Below are positions 1-8,020 of a DNA stretch of 64,000 nucleotides, one piece after another. Positions within the stretch are counted from its first letter, which is position 1; the number at the start of each line of letters is the position of its first letter. This DNA is from Sphingomonas sp. GC_Shp_5 (GTDB lineage: Bacteria; Pseudomonadota; Alphaproteobacteria; Sphingomonadales; Sphingomonadaceae). The stretch is taken from assembly GCF_026540855.1 (NCBI RefSeq), contig NZ_JALNUP010000007.1, positions 1 to 64,000 of the forward strand, given 5' to 3'. Below the pieces are notes generated by a model that searched no databases, was not told where the DNA came from, and saw only the letters and a list, made by a program, of their open reading frames with translations. The translations under genes were made by a program, and so were the position numbers.

Positions 1-1
1 T

Positions 2-553
2 GCCGGCTTGGCAATGGATCTGCCGGCCGCGTCGCCTACTGCCGCGCCTGTCCTCGACATGGACCTCTCGCCTGCGCTGCGCATCATCCGCGGGCCGCTT
101 GAAAAGCACACGCTAGAGGGGCGGACGGTTGGCATCCTGATCGCCGACGGCACCGACGCCGGCGCGCTCAACGCTCTCACTAGCGCAATTGCCGCGGCCA
201 AAGGACAGGCCAAGCTCATTGCGCCCAAGATTGGCAAGGTGCCTCTGTCCGACGGCTCCGCGGTTGCCGCCGACGCACAGTTGTTTGGCCAGCCTTCGCC
301 GACCGTCGATGCCTGCGCAATTGTGCTTTCGGCTGAGGCGACCGCCAAGCTCGTCAAGGAGGGCGCGGCCGTCCAATGGGTGATGGACGGTTTCGGTCAT
401 CTCAAGGCGATAGGCGCTAACCCCGAGGCGAAACCGCTGCTCGACAAGGCGGGCGTCGAACCTGACGAGGGAGTGACTGATCTCGCTGGCTTCGTTGAGG
501 CTGCGAAGAAGCGCTACTGGGATCGCGAGCCCAACGTTCGCACGCTGGCGTAA
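2..553 (+). CDS. katE: Large-subunit (clade 2) catalase HPII, C-terminal part, cut by left edge
   Basis: The reading frame is open from the first bases, so this is the 3' end of a gene that starts outside the window. The roughly 180 residues visible match the DJ-1/PfpI-like flavodoxin-fold domain that follows the heme domain only in large-subunit catalases: a beta-strand reading GRTVGILIADGTD, a valine/alanine-rich helix-strand alternation, and a tail with a FVEAAKKRYWDRE helix. The heme and catalytic His/Asn residues lie outside the window, so activity cannot be judged. The enzyme would dismutate hydrogen peroxide in the cytoplasm. A strong hairpin just after the stop suggests transcription ends here, separating it from the low-oxygen genes that follow. 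Confidence 0.85.
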   Translation, partial: AGLAMDLPAASPTAAPVLDMDLSPALRIIRGPLEKHTLEGRTVGILIADGTDAGALNALTSAIAAAKGQAKLIAPKIGKVPLSDGSAVAADAQLFGQPSPTVDACAIVLSAEATAKLVKEGAAVQWVMDGFGHLKAIGANPEAKPLLDKAGVEPDEGVTDLAGFVEAAKKRYWDREPNVRTLA

Positions 554-562
554 ACATGAATT

Positions 563-594
563 AGGCTGGCTGCTTACGGTTCAGCAGCCAGCCT
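563..594 (+). terminator. Hairpin terminator after katE
   Basis: A perfect 11-bp inverted repeat (AGGCTGGCTGC / GCAGCCAGCCT) encloses a 10-base loop and begins 9 bases after the katE stop. The downstream T-tract is poor, so this is an imperfect intrinsic terminator, possibly Rho-assisted. Bases 595-794 between it and the next gene hold no convincing coding region. Confidence 0.7.
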
Positions 595-794
595 ATTTGA
601 CCCATTTCCGGCCATTCACACCTTGTTGTCCGCATATCAGTTTCCGCCGCTCGTTCATCTCGCTAGCATGCGGTGGTGGGCGCGCTGATGACGTGGTTCG
701 TCAGCTTTGGCCCGCCATACTGCTAGCCGCCCTTGATAAGGTGCACGTACACGTCGTTCTACCGTGCTCGACATTCGCACCGCGCGAGGTGACC

Positions 795-1307
795 TTACCG
801 TAGCCGGCAGACAACCCTGACGAGGCTGGGATCACCTTCCACAAAGGACGTCTCAAATCCCATTTCGCGCTCCAGCACGAGGGCCTCATTGTTCGCACGG
901 TCTTCAATCGCTTCGATCGCGGCATAGCCCATTTGCCTGGCATGGCTGACGAGGGTTTCAAGGAGCCTCCATCCTATCCCCTGGCCCTTCCGGTCGCCAC
1001 GTACCGCGATGGCGGCTTCCGCCCGTTCCCGCGTCGCATCACCAGCAAGCATCGCCGTAGCAACAATCTCCCCGCCATCATCAAAGGCAACGAGGCTCTC
1101 GGTGCGATCATCGTTGGCATCCGCCATCGCAGCAAGCCGCTCGCGGCTGACCTGACGCACGCCGGTCAGAAAGCGGAAACGCAGATCCTCAGGCGTTACG
1201 TGCGAGAAGAACGTGGCAAGCAACTGCTCGTCCGCACCACGAGCTCGCCGAACATGGAGGCGAACGCCCGCGCGGGTGACAAGTGGTTGAGACTCGGTGA
1301 TGGGCAT
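795..1307 (-). CDS. GNAT-family N-acetyltransferase
   Basis: A 170-residue single-domain GNAT protein. The acetyl-CoA pyrophosphate-binding loop is visible as RGDRKGQGIGWRLL (about residues 103-116), preceded by a beta-strand AEAAIAVRG and followed by a helix and an EREMGF segment typical of motif B. The opening part (VTPEDLRFRFL) resembles the GNAT domain fused to acyl-CoA synthetases in Pat-type protein lysine acetyltransferases, so a protein or CoA-metabolism-linked substrate is possible but unproven. The ATG at 1307 is preferred to an upstream in-frame start because AGGAG sits 6 bases before it. An FNR-type palindrome lies about 58 bases upstream, at a distance suited to activation. Confidence 0.8.
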   Translation of the reverse strand: MPITESQPLVTRAGVRLHVRRARGADEQLLATFFSHVTPEDLRFRFLTGVRQVSRERLAAMADANDDRTESLVAFDDGGEIVATAMLAGDATRERAEAAIAVRGDRKGQGIGWRLLETLVSHARQMGYAAIEAIEDRANNEALVLEREMGFETSFVEGDPSLVRVVCRLR

Positions 1308-1358
1308 GATGATCTCCTGACAACGTCCTGTCGATGCGCGCTTCCGGAGGCGCAAGCA

Positions 1359-1372
1359 TTGACCATGGTCAA
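1359..1372. promoter_or_regulatory. FNR-type box upstream of the GNAT gene
   Basis: Perfect palindrome TTGAC-CATG-GTCAA, centred 58.5 bases before the GNAT start codon. It overlaps the last codons of the upstream CoA-transferase gene, so the GNAT gene probably has its own low-oxygen promoter. Same motif as the sites at 3819, 5062, 7926, 7948 and 14910. Confidence 0.65.
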
Positions 1373-2883
1373 GCGGCCATCATTGTTCCCGTTTCCATGA
1401 AGCGGCGGTGCCAGGACAAAGCCTCCGTGGGCAAAGAGGGCGCATGGAGACCGTAGGCGCCGCCATCAGCCCTCGCCGCATAGTCCGCAAGGAGAGCGCG
1501 GTAGCTGGGATGGGCGCAGCGTTCGATCACGACCTTGGCGCGCTGTCGAGGCGAGAGGCCGCGCAGATCCGCTAGGCCCTGCTCCGTGACGATTACCTGC
1601 ACGTCCTGCATGACATGGTCCACATGCGCTGCCTGCGGCACGATCGCCGAGATCCTGCCGCCCTTAGCAATCGAGGGGGTCATGAAGATCGATACATAGG
1701 CGTTACGCGCGAAGTCGCCCGAACCGCCAATGCCGTTCTGGATACGCGACCCCATCACCAGCGTCGAATTGACGTTGCCGTAGATGTCCGCTTCAATCAG
1801 GCCGTTCATCGCGATGCAGCCCAGGCGCCGCACCAGCTCGGGATGGTTGCTGATCTCCTGCGGACGCAGGATCATCCGCTTGCGGTACAGTCTCATGTCG
1901 GCATTTAGCCGCGCCGCCGCTGCCGGGCTGAGCGAGAAGGCCGTCGCCGACGCCATACGCAGCTTGCCCGCGTCCAGCAGGTCGAGCATCCCGTCCTGGA
2001 TCACCTCAGTAAAGGCGGTCATCGGTTCGAAGGGCGCGTCGATCAGCCCGGACAGCACGGCGTTGGCGATGTTGCCGACCCCGGACTGGATCGGCAGCAA
2101 CGACGGCGGCAGGCGACCGCGCGACACCTCATGCGTCAGGAAATCGATGATATGCCTCGCAATGGCGCGGGCAGTATCGTCCGGCGCGGCAAACGGCAGG
2201 TTGCGATCCGGCGCATCGGTCTCGACGATCGCGACGATCTTTTCGGGATCGCACGCGAGGTACGGCGTACCGATCCGGTCATCGGGACGGACCAGTGGGA
2301 TCGGCACGCGATTGGGCGGCAAGCGCGTTCCGTAATAGATGTCGTGCATGCCCTCGAGCGCAGGATCCTGCCAGCGATTGACCTCGAGGATGACACGCTG
2401 CGCCCGGTCCAGCCATGTCTTGTTGTTGCCTACCGACGAAGAGGGGATCAGCGATCCGTCCGCGCGGATGCCGGTCACCTCGACGATGGCGGTGTCGAGC
2501 GTCCCGAGCACGCCCTCCCACGCCATCGGCGCGACCTGGCTCAGGTGCATGTCGAGATAGTCGATCTCGCCGCGGTTGATCTTCTCGCGAGCGACCGGAT
2601 CGGCGCTGTACGGCAGGCGCTGCGCGATGCCGTCGACTGCGGCAAGCGCGCCGTCGAGTTCCGGCCCGGTGGAAGCGCCAGTCCACAAGTTGACGCGGAA
2701 CGGCCGTCCGGCCGTGTGCTCGGCCGCCATCCGCCGCGCCAGCGCCTGGGGGACCATCTTGGGATAGCCGGATCCGGTGAAGCCACTCGCCGCCACGTTC
2801 TCGCCAGGCCGTATGAACGCCGCCGCCGTATCAGCGTCGGTGATACGGGAGCGGAGCGCGGCGCAGGCGATGCGATCAGTCAT
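1369..2883 (-). CDS. Acetyl-CoA hydrolase / succinyl-CoA:acetate CoA-transferase family
   Basis: 504 residues, the usual length for class I CoA-transferases of the Cat1/AarC/Ach1 group. Family marks include IQSGVGNIANAVLSGL (about 265-280), then the segment FTEVIQDGML whose E293 aligns with the catalytic glutamate that forms the enzyme-CoA thioester in AarC-type enzymes, then IQNGIGGSGDFARNA and VTEQGLADLRGLSPRQRA near the C-terminus. The enzyme either transfers CoA between acetate and succinate or hydrolyses acetyl-CoA; sequence alone does not separate these. Its ATG overlaps the stop of the membrane hydroxylase by 4 bases (ATGA), so both are translated from one mRNA, probably driven from the FNR box at 3819. 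A role in low-oxygen acetate overflow is an inference. Confidence 0.88.
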   Translation of the reverse strand: MTDRIACAALRSRITDADTAAAFIRPGENVAASGFTGSGYPKMVPQALARRMAAEHTAGRPFRVNLWTGASTGPELDGALAAVDGIAQRLPYSADPVAREKINRGEIDYLDMHLSQVAPMAWEGVLGTLDTAIVEVTGIRADGSLIPSSSVGNNKTWLDRAQRVILEVNRWQDPALEGMHDIYYGTRLPPNRVPIPLVRPDDRIGTPYLACDPEKIVAIVETDAPDRNLPFAAPDDTARAIARHIIDFLTHEVSRGRLPPSLLPIQSGVGNIANAVLSGLIDAPFEPMTAFTEVIQDGMLDLLDAGKLRMASATAFSLSPAAAARLNADMRLYRKRMILRPQEISNHPELVRRLGCIAMNGLIEADIYGNVNSTLVMGSRIQNGIGGSGDFARNAYVSIFMTPSIAKGGRISAIVPQAAHVDHVMQDVQVIVTEQGLADLRGLSPRQRAKVVIERCAHPSYRALLADYAARADGGAYGLHAPSLPTEALSWHRRFMETGTMMAA

Positions 2884-3758
2884 TCTTCGATTCCCCGGAT
2901 CGAGCGGTCGCGGCGAAGTGAGTTGCCGCCGATCGGAGCGGCATACCGATCGGCAGCTGCCGAGAAAGCATTTTCCGCTGCACCGTTACCCTGGCCCGCT
3001 GCGCGGGTGCGTCGCGGATTCCCGGCGGCAGAAGACCGGGACCGGTTCGCGACCCAGGGATAACGCCTCGCCATGTCGTCATCATAGCCGAGATTGAACA
3101 CGGTGGCACTTTTGTCCGGGCGGGTACCCCGGCTGTAGAGCGTGTCGAACAGGCGATCCCAGACGAAGTTCGTGATCCCGAAATTGCCGTCCTCGTCATG
3201 GAAATGATGTTCCATGTGGCGCCTCTTCATCGTCGCCAGCCACGGGTTGCGTGGCTTCCACCCGAGATGCTGCACGCAGTGCGCGAATTCGTAGAACGCC
3301 GTGCAAATCAGCCCGGCCGCGAAGCCCGCCAGCGCGCCGCCCGCCCCGCCGATCAGCCATCCCGGCAGCGCCGCCACGATCAGCAGCGTCGGCAGGGTCG
3401 TATAGAGCGCGCCGAACAGGATCTCCAGCCGGTCGGGATCCATGTGATGGTCGTAATGGATGCGCTTCCACGTGCCGGCGAGCACCGGCACCTTAAACAT
3501 CCAGCGGCTGTGCAGGACCCAGCGATGCAAGACGTACCAGATAAGCGGGTAGGCGAGAACGACCAACAGGATGCTCGCGATCGTCGGCACCAGGGGGGCC
3601 GGCCAGCGTGCCGCAGCGGCCAGGCTGAGCGCTGCGAGGCAAAGATAGACGATGACCGCATAGTGGGTGAAGTATGCCTTCAGCAGATCGCGAAGGCCCA
3701 TCCGCCCGAGATGGTGGGTTAGTTCCCAGAACCGCGGAGCGGTCGATAGCTGCGTCAT
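2880..3758 (-). CDS. Fatty acid hydroxylase / sterol desaturase family membrane protein
   Basis: 292 residues with four hydrophobic segments and the histidine clusters of the di-iron superfamily: HRWVLH (H78, H83), HYDHH (H101, H104, H105), EFAHCVQH (H160, H164) and RRHMEHHFH (H181, H184, H185, H187). These would bind two irons at the membrane surface and use O2 to hydroxylate a lipid. The substrate is unknown. The ATG at 3758 is chosen over the longer frame because AGAAGG precedes it and the upstream codons are not conserved in character. About 60 residues after GYDDDMARRYPW are Arg/Ala/Gly-rich and look unlike the family, perhaps a disordered tail. The stop overlaps the CoA-transferase start. 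An FNR box lies 67 bases upstream. Confidence 0.83.
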   Translation of the reverse strand: MTQLSTAPRFWELTHHLGRMGLRDLLKAYFTHYAVIVYLCLAALSLAAAARWPAPLVPTIASILLVVLAYPLIWYVLHRWVLHSRWMFKVPVLAGTWKRIHYDHHMDPDRLEILFGALYTTLPTLLIVAALPGWLIGGAGGALAGFAAGLICTAFYEFAHCVQHLGWKPRNPWLATMKRRHMEHHFHDEDGNFGITNFVWDRLFDTLYSRGTRPDKSATVFNLGYDDDMARRYPWVANRSRSSAAGNPRRTRAAGQGNGAAENAFSAAADRYAAPIGGNSLRRDRSIRGIEE

Positions 3759-3818
3759 TAGCCTTCTTTCATCCAGTTCCAGCGCTGCGCCGCGTCGCAC
3801 GGGAGCCGGTAAAAGGGT

Positions 3819-3832
3819 TTGACCCCGGTCAA
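3819..3832. promoter_or_regulatory. FNR-type box upstream of the hydroxylase/CoA-transferase operon
   Basis: Perfect TTGAC-CCCG-GTCAA palindrome centred 67 bases before the hydroxylase ATG. With the usual -41.5 activator geometry this would place a transcription start about 26 bases before the ATG, which fits class II activation by an FNR protein. Confidence 0.7.
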
Positions 3833-3858
3833 ACGCGCCGATCGAGGCTCGCCGCCGC

Positions 3859-5028
3859 TCAACGATGCATCAACATCCGCGAGACGCCGCTGCGCACGAG
3901 CGGCATACGCCCGGCCGCGCGAAGCAAGGTCGGCCGCACAAGCCGCGCCGGCAGATGCTCGTCGGTATAGAGGCGAACGATGGCCCCGGTTGCGGCAAAC
4001 AGCGGGGCGGCCGCCATGCGGTGCGCGGCCTCGTAGCGACGAAGAAGCAGGGACCCGCCGATATCGTGCCGCCGTGCGCGGGCGGCCCCGACCAGGCGGC
4101 TCAGCGAGACGGCGCTGCGCAGTCCCAAGTTGAAGCCGTGGGCGGTCACCGGATGCATTCCGACGGCCGCATCGCCGATCAATGCCGCCCGGGTCGCCGC
4201 AAAATGCTCGCTCCAAGTCGTGGCCAGAGGATAGACGTGGGATCGCCCGGTCATTCGCATCGTGCCCAAATGCTCGCCGGATCGGCGGGTGAGTTCAGTG
4301 GACAATGCGGTGGGACTCCACGACGCCAAGCGCGCGATTGCATCCTCCGGCAACGTCAGGACGACGGAGGACCGCCGTCCGGCGAGGGGCAGCAGCGCGA
4401 TGGTCTGGCCATAGTCGAACCACTCGGTGGCTATACCGCGATGGTCGAGATCGTGTTCGACCTCTGCCAGCAGCATCGATCGCCCCAACCGGTTCACCCG
4501 CGCCGCGATCCCGAGCCGCGCGCGAATGTCGGAAAAGCGCGAATCGGCCGCGACCAACAGGTGCCCGCGCAGCGAACGCCCGTTCTCCAGCGTCACGGTC
4601 GCTCCCCTCCGGTCCGTGGACACCGCGGCCGTGGCGACCCCGGCGAAGATCGTCAGCCCCGGTTGCCCCGCCGTCACGGCGAACAATGCCCGCCGGATGT
4701 GATGATTGCCGACGAGGGTCCCCAGATGATCCTCGCGGACATCCTGGGTGCCGAAGGGAAGCGCGAACGACGACGCACCGTCGAGCACCGACGCGCTGCG
4801 CAGCAGCGAAACCGCGGCAGGGTCGATCGACGTCCACGCGCCCAGCGTGCGCAGACTGTCGACCGATCGATGCGTCAGCGCGATTGCGCGGCCATCGGGA
4901 GCGGGGTCGATGAGATCGGAAAGCGGCTGACGGTCGATCAGGGCGACGCGCAGGCCTGTCCCTGCCAGACCGCGTACGAAGGCCAGTCCTGCGGGCCCGG
5001 CGCCCACCACGATCACATCATAGCTCAT
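3859..5028 (-). CDS. ubiM: UbiH/UbiM-type FAD-dependent ubiquinone biosynthesis hydroxylase
   Basis: 389 residues of an FAD/NAD(P)-type aromatic hydroxylase. The Rossmann motif GAGPAG is at 9-14, the DG-type motif DGRAIALTHRSV at 45-56, and the second FAD motif GDAAVGMHPVTAHGFNLGL at 285-303. In most UbiH/UbiF relatives the last motif reads GDAAH..P..GQG.N.G; the MHPVTAHGFN version is what I associate with UbiM, the hydroxylase described in some alpha- and betaproteobacteria, so UbiM is the preferred name. It would hydroxylate the ubiquinone ring precursor. The ATG at 5028 begins the canonical MSYDVIVVGAG; the longer frame adds nonconserved sequence. It is divergent from the HHE-like gene and shares the FNR box at 5062, which sits only 40 bases upstream and could repress it. 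Confidence 0.8.
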   Translation of the reverse strand: MSYDVIVVGAGPAGLAFVRGLAGTGLRVALIDRQPLSDLIDPAPDGRAIALTHRSVDSLRTLGAWTSIDPAAVSLLRSASVLDGASSFALPFGTQDVREDHLGTLVGNHHIRRALFAVTAGQPGLTIFAGVATAAVSTDRRGATVTLENGRSLRGHLLVAADSRFSDIRARLGIAARVNRLGRSMLLAEVEHDLDHRGIATEWFDYGQTIALLPLAGRRSSVVLTLPEDAIARLASWSPTALSTELTRRSGEHLGTMRMTGRSHVYPLATTWSEHFAATRAALIGDAAVGMHPVTAHGFNLGLRSAVSLSRLVGAARARRHDIGGSLLLRRYEAAHRMAAAPLFAATGAIVRLYTDEHLPARLVRPTLLRAAGRMPLVRSGVSRMLMHR

Positions 5029-5061
5029 GGCCCTACATAAGGCGCGACAAACGGCAGCGCT

Positions 5062-5075
5062 TTGACGGCGGTCAA
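5062..5075. promoter_or_regulatory. FNR-type box between ubiM and the HHE-like gene
   Basis: Perfect TTGAC-GGCG-GTCAA palindrome in the divergent region. It is centred 40 bases before the ubiM start (likely overlapping its promoter) and 83 bases before the start of the HHE-like gene (room for class II activation and a 40-base leader). One site may therefore switch the two genes in opposite directions. Confidence 0.65.
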
Positions 5076-5151
5076 TGTCGGCTCCTCGGAGATCCCGCAC
5101 AGCGCCGTTCTTGCACTGCGGGCGCGCATGATGGGAAGAGGAGCAGGCGGT

Positions 5152-5715
5152 ATGGATCTCCACTGGTCGAGCGGCAGCGTCGTGCCGCTCACGAGCCGAT
5201 CCAGCGAAATACCGGAAGACGCTATTCTACAGCTCGTCGAGGATCATCGGCAGCTAGGCGAATTGTGCGATCTCCTCGAATGCTGTGCCGACGACCTGCC
5301 TACGCTTCCCCCCGCACCGGTGGTGGAGAAGATCTGCGGCGCCCTTCGGGAGCTCTATGACCCCGGGGAAGCAACCCTTCCGCCCTATCCCGATGTCACT
5401 CGAATGTATGATACGGCGGATCCACTGGCGGCGGTGCTGCTCGAACAGGTCCAAGCCCGCCATGCCGCAGATGCAACGCATGCCGAGGATCTGGCGGATG
5501 CCCTGCGCGGAAGCCTGGACATTGCAGAGCGGCCCTCGCCCAACATGCTCGGCTATATGCTACGCTGCTTCTTCGACGGCTGCCGCCAGGCCATGGACTG
5601 CGAGGAGCTAGCCATTCTGGCGCTGGCCCGGCACCGACTGACGGCTGCAGCGCGGTTCTCGCTCACCGAGAGCCTGCGCCATCGTGCGGGCCGCAGGCGC
5701 TCCGTTCTGTCCTAA
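5152..5715 (+). CDS. HHE/hemerythrin-like helical protein, ligands partly missing
   Basis: 187 residues, almost entirely helical. The order of segments resembles a hemerythrin-like HHE domain: LVEDHRQLGELCDLLE, then ARHAADATHAEDLADAL, then CFFDGCRQAMDCEELAILALARHRL, the last echoing the H...EE..LFPLA helix of the family. Several iron-ligand histidines are absent or moved, so di-iron binding is uncertain and this may be a decayed or repurposed homologue. The ATG at 5152 has AGGAG 8 bases upstream; the longer frame would start inside the FNR box. Divergent from ubiM and next to the FNR regulator, which suggests an oxygen- or NO-related role (inference). Confidence 0.6.
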   Translation: MDLHWSSGSVVPLTSRSSEIPEDAILQLVEDHRQLGELCDLLECCADDLPTLPPAPVVEKICGALRELYDPGEATLPPYPDVTRMYDTADPLAAVLLEQVQARHAADATHAEDLADALRGSLDIAERPSPNMLGYMLRCFFDGCRQAMDCEELAILALARHRLTAAARFSLTESLRHRAGRRRSVLS

Positions 5716-5722
5716 GGACGGC

Positions 5723-6433
5723 TCAAGACGCTTCCGCACGTGCGGCGAGCGCGGCGCGGTCGCTGATAGTCACCGCTCGCGCGCTGGGAAGAGCGATGAT
5801 GCCCTCCAGCTTGAGTTTCGTAAGCTGCCGGCTGACCGTTTCGATCGTCATGCCAAGCACGTCCGCCATCTGCCCCCTGGTGAGCGGCAGGTCGAACGTG
5901 ATCGGGCCGTGGGCGGTCGCCCGGCAGCCCTTTTCGCCCGACCGTGAAGCCATGTCGACCAGAAAGCCCGCCACCTTCTCTCCAGCGGACTTGCGCGCGA
6001 GTACGAGAATGCGCTCACGTGCTTCGGTCAGCGATTCCAGCGTGCGCTGGAGGAGAAGCCTCTCCATCCGCTGATGGTCGTCGAGCACACGCTCGAAGGC
6101 GGGACGTGGAAACACGCACAGATCGGCATCGGTAAGAGCGACGATGTCGAAGTCCGTCTCGCCGGCGTAAGGCTGGCCGAAGAAATCCGCAGGGTACAGC
6201 AAGCCGACGATCTGCTCGCGGCCATCGGCCGTAGTCGCAACCAGCTTCAAGACGCCGTCCAGCAGGTTGCCACAGATGACGGCCTCATCCCCGGCCCATG
6301 CCACCACCTGGCCTCGCTTGACATGCCGACGCTGGCTGAGAGCGTTAAGCGCCTTCAGTTCGGAATCGTCGAGGCTGCCGCACAACGAGCGGTCTCGAAC
6401 CGCACAGTCGACGCATATGTCTGTCAGAGCCAT
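5723..6433 (-). CDS. fnrL: FNR/FnrL-type oxygen-sensing transcriptional regulator
   Basis: 236 residues of the Crp/Fnr family. The N-terminus has C7, C10 and C18 (CVDCAVRDRSLC), and a fourth cysteine, C106 (DADLCVF), falls where E. coli FNR has its distal ligand, so a [4Fe-4S] cluster sensor is expected. A cNMP-like beta-roll covers about 25-120, a dimer helix follows (ERLLLQRTLESLTEARERILVLARK), and the C-terminal winged helix includes the recognition helix MTIETVSRQLTKLK with the E..SR pattern that in FNR contacts TTGAT half-sites. The gene is surrounded by six matching palindromes, making it the likely regulator of this block. No such palindrome was seen in its own 134-base upstream region. 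Confidence 0.9.
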   Translation of the reverse strand: MALTDICVDCAVRDRSLCGSLDDSELKALNALSQRRHVKRGQVVAWAGDEAVICGNLLDGVLKLVATTADGREQIVGLLYPADFFGQPYAGETDFDIVALTDADLCVFPRPAFERVLDDHQRMERLLLQRTLESLTEARERILVLARKSAGEKVAGFLVDMASRSGEKGCRATAHGPITFDLPLTRGQMADVLGMTIETVSRQLTKLKLEGIIALPSARAVTISDRAALAARAEAS

Positions 6434-6567
6434 GGGTACCCCATAGTAGCGATGGCTCGTTCTGTCTTCCTAAGCGCAACGAGGTGGACTCCGAAGCCGC
6501 GAACGTTGCTTACCATTCATGGCGCATACCTCCGTGGACCGCCCAGATCTGCCCGCCTGCCCTGGAT

Positions 6568-7902
6568 TCAGACTGCAGTGCTGAACTGCGCCGCATTTTC
6601 ACCGCGATGCGCATCGAGAGTCGCGGCAACCGAGCGGGCATAGGGAAGCGCGTCGGGCGCCAGCTTCAGCAGGCTGCCGTGCCACTCGATCAATCCGGCG
6701 GCGTCGAAGGGCCTCAGACGCGCGCGGATCCCCTCCCTCTCAGGCACATGAGCCAGATTCGCCGATCCGTTGCAGAGGATCGCCTCGATCGCACGGCCGC
6801 GGGCGCGATCCTGCGCCGTCCGACGAACGCCGCGCGCGCTCGCGAACCTTCCGATCCCGATCGCGGCGCGCCACCCACCTGCATCCTTGTTATTCTGGAG
6901 CAGGCGATCGGGAAATTGACTGATCGCACTGACCCCCATGCCGATGAGCACCTCGGCCCGATCCTCGGTGAAGCCCTGGAAGTTGCGGCGTAGCACGCCG
7001 CTGGCAGCGGCGCGGGCCAGATCATCGCCGGGGCGGGCGAAATGATCGAAGCCTATCGGCACATACCCCTCCGCGGTCAGCCGACGATGCGCAAGCATCG
7101 CCTGCCCGAACCGCCCCGCCGCGTCCGGCAGCGCGCTCGCATCGATACGGCGCTGACGCGGGATCAGCTTCGGGACATGCGCGTAGCCGAAGACCGCCAG
7201 TCGATCGGGCGAAAGCGTCAAGGTGCTTTCGAGCGTCGCCGCGAGCGACGCATCGTCCTGACCCGGCAACCCGTACATGAGGTCGAAGTTGATCGACCCC
7301 ACTCCCGCCTTTCGCAGGAGTTCGGTAGCGCGGCGGATGTCCGCTTCCGGTTGCACCCGACCGATGGACGCCTGCAACCCAGGATCGAACGTCTGGACCC
7401 CCAAGCTAGCGCGCGTCACTCCCGTATCGGCGATGGCGGCGGCCCAGTCCGGCCCGAACCCGCGCGGATCGAGTTCGACCGACAGCACCGTATCTTCGCA
7501 ACGAAAGGCCGTGACCACATGGTCGACCAGCGCCACGAAGGCCTTGGGCGACACCGCGTTAGGGCTGCCGCCGCCGAAGGCGATCCGCCCTACCCTGCCG
7601 CGCCCGGCGAGACGTTCCGCCACCAGCGCGATCTCGTCGTGGAGCAGCGCAAGATAGGCGTCGAGCCGCGCGGTCCGGTTTGCGGCGCCGGTGTTGCATC
7701 CGCAGTACCAACAGATCGCATGGCAGTACGGGATGTGCAGGTAGAGAGAGATCGGCGTGTCTGCTGGAAGCGCGTCAAGCGCGGTCGCCATGTCGGCATG
7801 GCCGTAAGCATCGTCAAACTCCGCGGCCGTCGGATAGCTGGTGTAGCGCGGTACGGGCCGCGCGAGCAGGTCTGGATGATAGGTCCACATGGCGACGCTC
7901 AT
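6568..7902 (-). CDS. hemN: Oxygen-independent coproporphyrinogen III dehydrogenase
   Basis: 444 residues, standard for true HemN. The radical-SAM cluster motif is C60-x3-C64-x2-C67 followed by G-C69 (HIPYCHAICWYCGCN), as in E. coli HemN and unlike HemW. Later family segments are present: GVQTFDPGLQ.SIGRVQ, FDHFARPGDDLA, VLRRNFQGFTED and GMGVSAIS. It converts coproporphyrinogen III to protoporphyrinogen IX without O2, keeping heme synthesis going under low oxygen. Two FNR boxes lie 30 and 52 bases upstream in the divergent region shared with ompW. An alternative ATG four codons downstream is possible, since neither start has a strong ribosome-binding site. Confidence 0.95.
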   Translation of the reverse strand: MSVAMWTYHPDLLARPVPRYTSYPTAAEFDDAYGHADMATALDALPADTPISLYLHIPYCHAICWYCGCNTGAANRTARLDAYLALLHDEIALVAERLAGRGRVGRIAFGGGSPNAVSPKAFVALVDHVVTAFRCEDTVLSVELDPRGFGPDWAAAIADTGVTRASLGVQTFDPGLQASIGRVQPEADIRRATELLRKAGVGSINFDLMYGLPGQDDASLAATLESTLTLSPDRLAVFGYAHVPKLIPRQRRIDASALPDAAGRFGQAMLAHRRLTAEGYVPIGFDHFARPGDDLARAAASGVLRRNFQGFTEDRAEVLIGMGVSAISQFPDRLLQNNKDAGGWRAAIGIGRFASARGVRRTAQDRARGRAIEAILCNGSANLAHVPEREGIRARLRPFDAAGLIEWHGSLLKLAPDALPYARSVAATLDAHRGENAAQFSTAV

Positions 7903-7925
7903 GTGCGCATCGTTCTCGATGGACT

Positions 7926-7939
7926 TTGATCGTGGTCAA
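7926..7939. promoter_or_regulatory. FNR-type box proximal to hemN
   Basis: TTGAT-CGTG-GTCAA, one half being the classical FNR TTGAT. It is centred 30 bases from the hemN start and 88 bases from the ompW start. Confidence 0.65.
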
Positions 7940-7947
7940 AGCCGCGT

Positions 7948-7961
7948 TTGTCCGCGGTCAA
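7948..7961. promoter_or_regulatory. FNR-type box proximal to ompW
   Basis: TTGTC-CGCG-GTCAA, one base off the local consensus. It is centred 66 bases before the ompW start, the same spacing as the box before the hydroxylase operon, and 52 bases before hemN. The two boxes here are 22 bases apart centre to centre, about two helical turns, so dimers could bind on the same face. Confidence 0.6.
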
Positions 7962-8020
7962 GGATCGACCGCTGCGCTCTTCCTATCCGGTCCTCATGCC
8001 CGAAACAGAGGAGATCGGCG

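Noticed and set aside
3865..5040. 391-residue plus-strand frame opposite ubiM
   Set aside because: Antisense shadow of ubiM, with Arg/Gln/His-rich composition typical of reverse frames in GC-rich genes.
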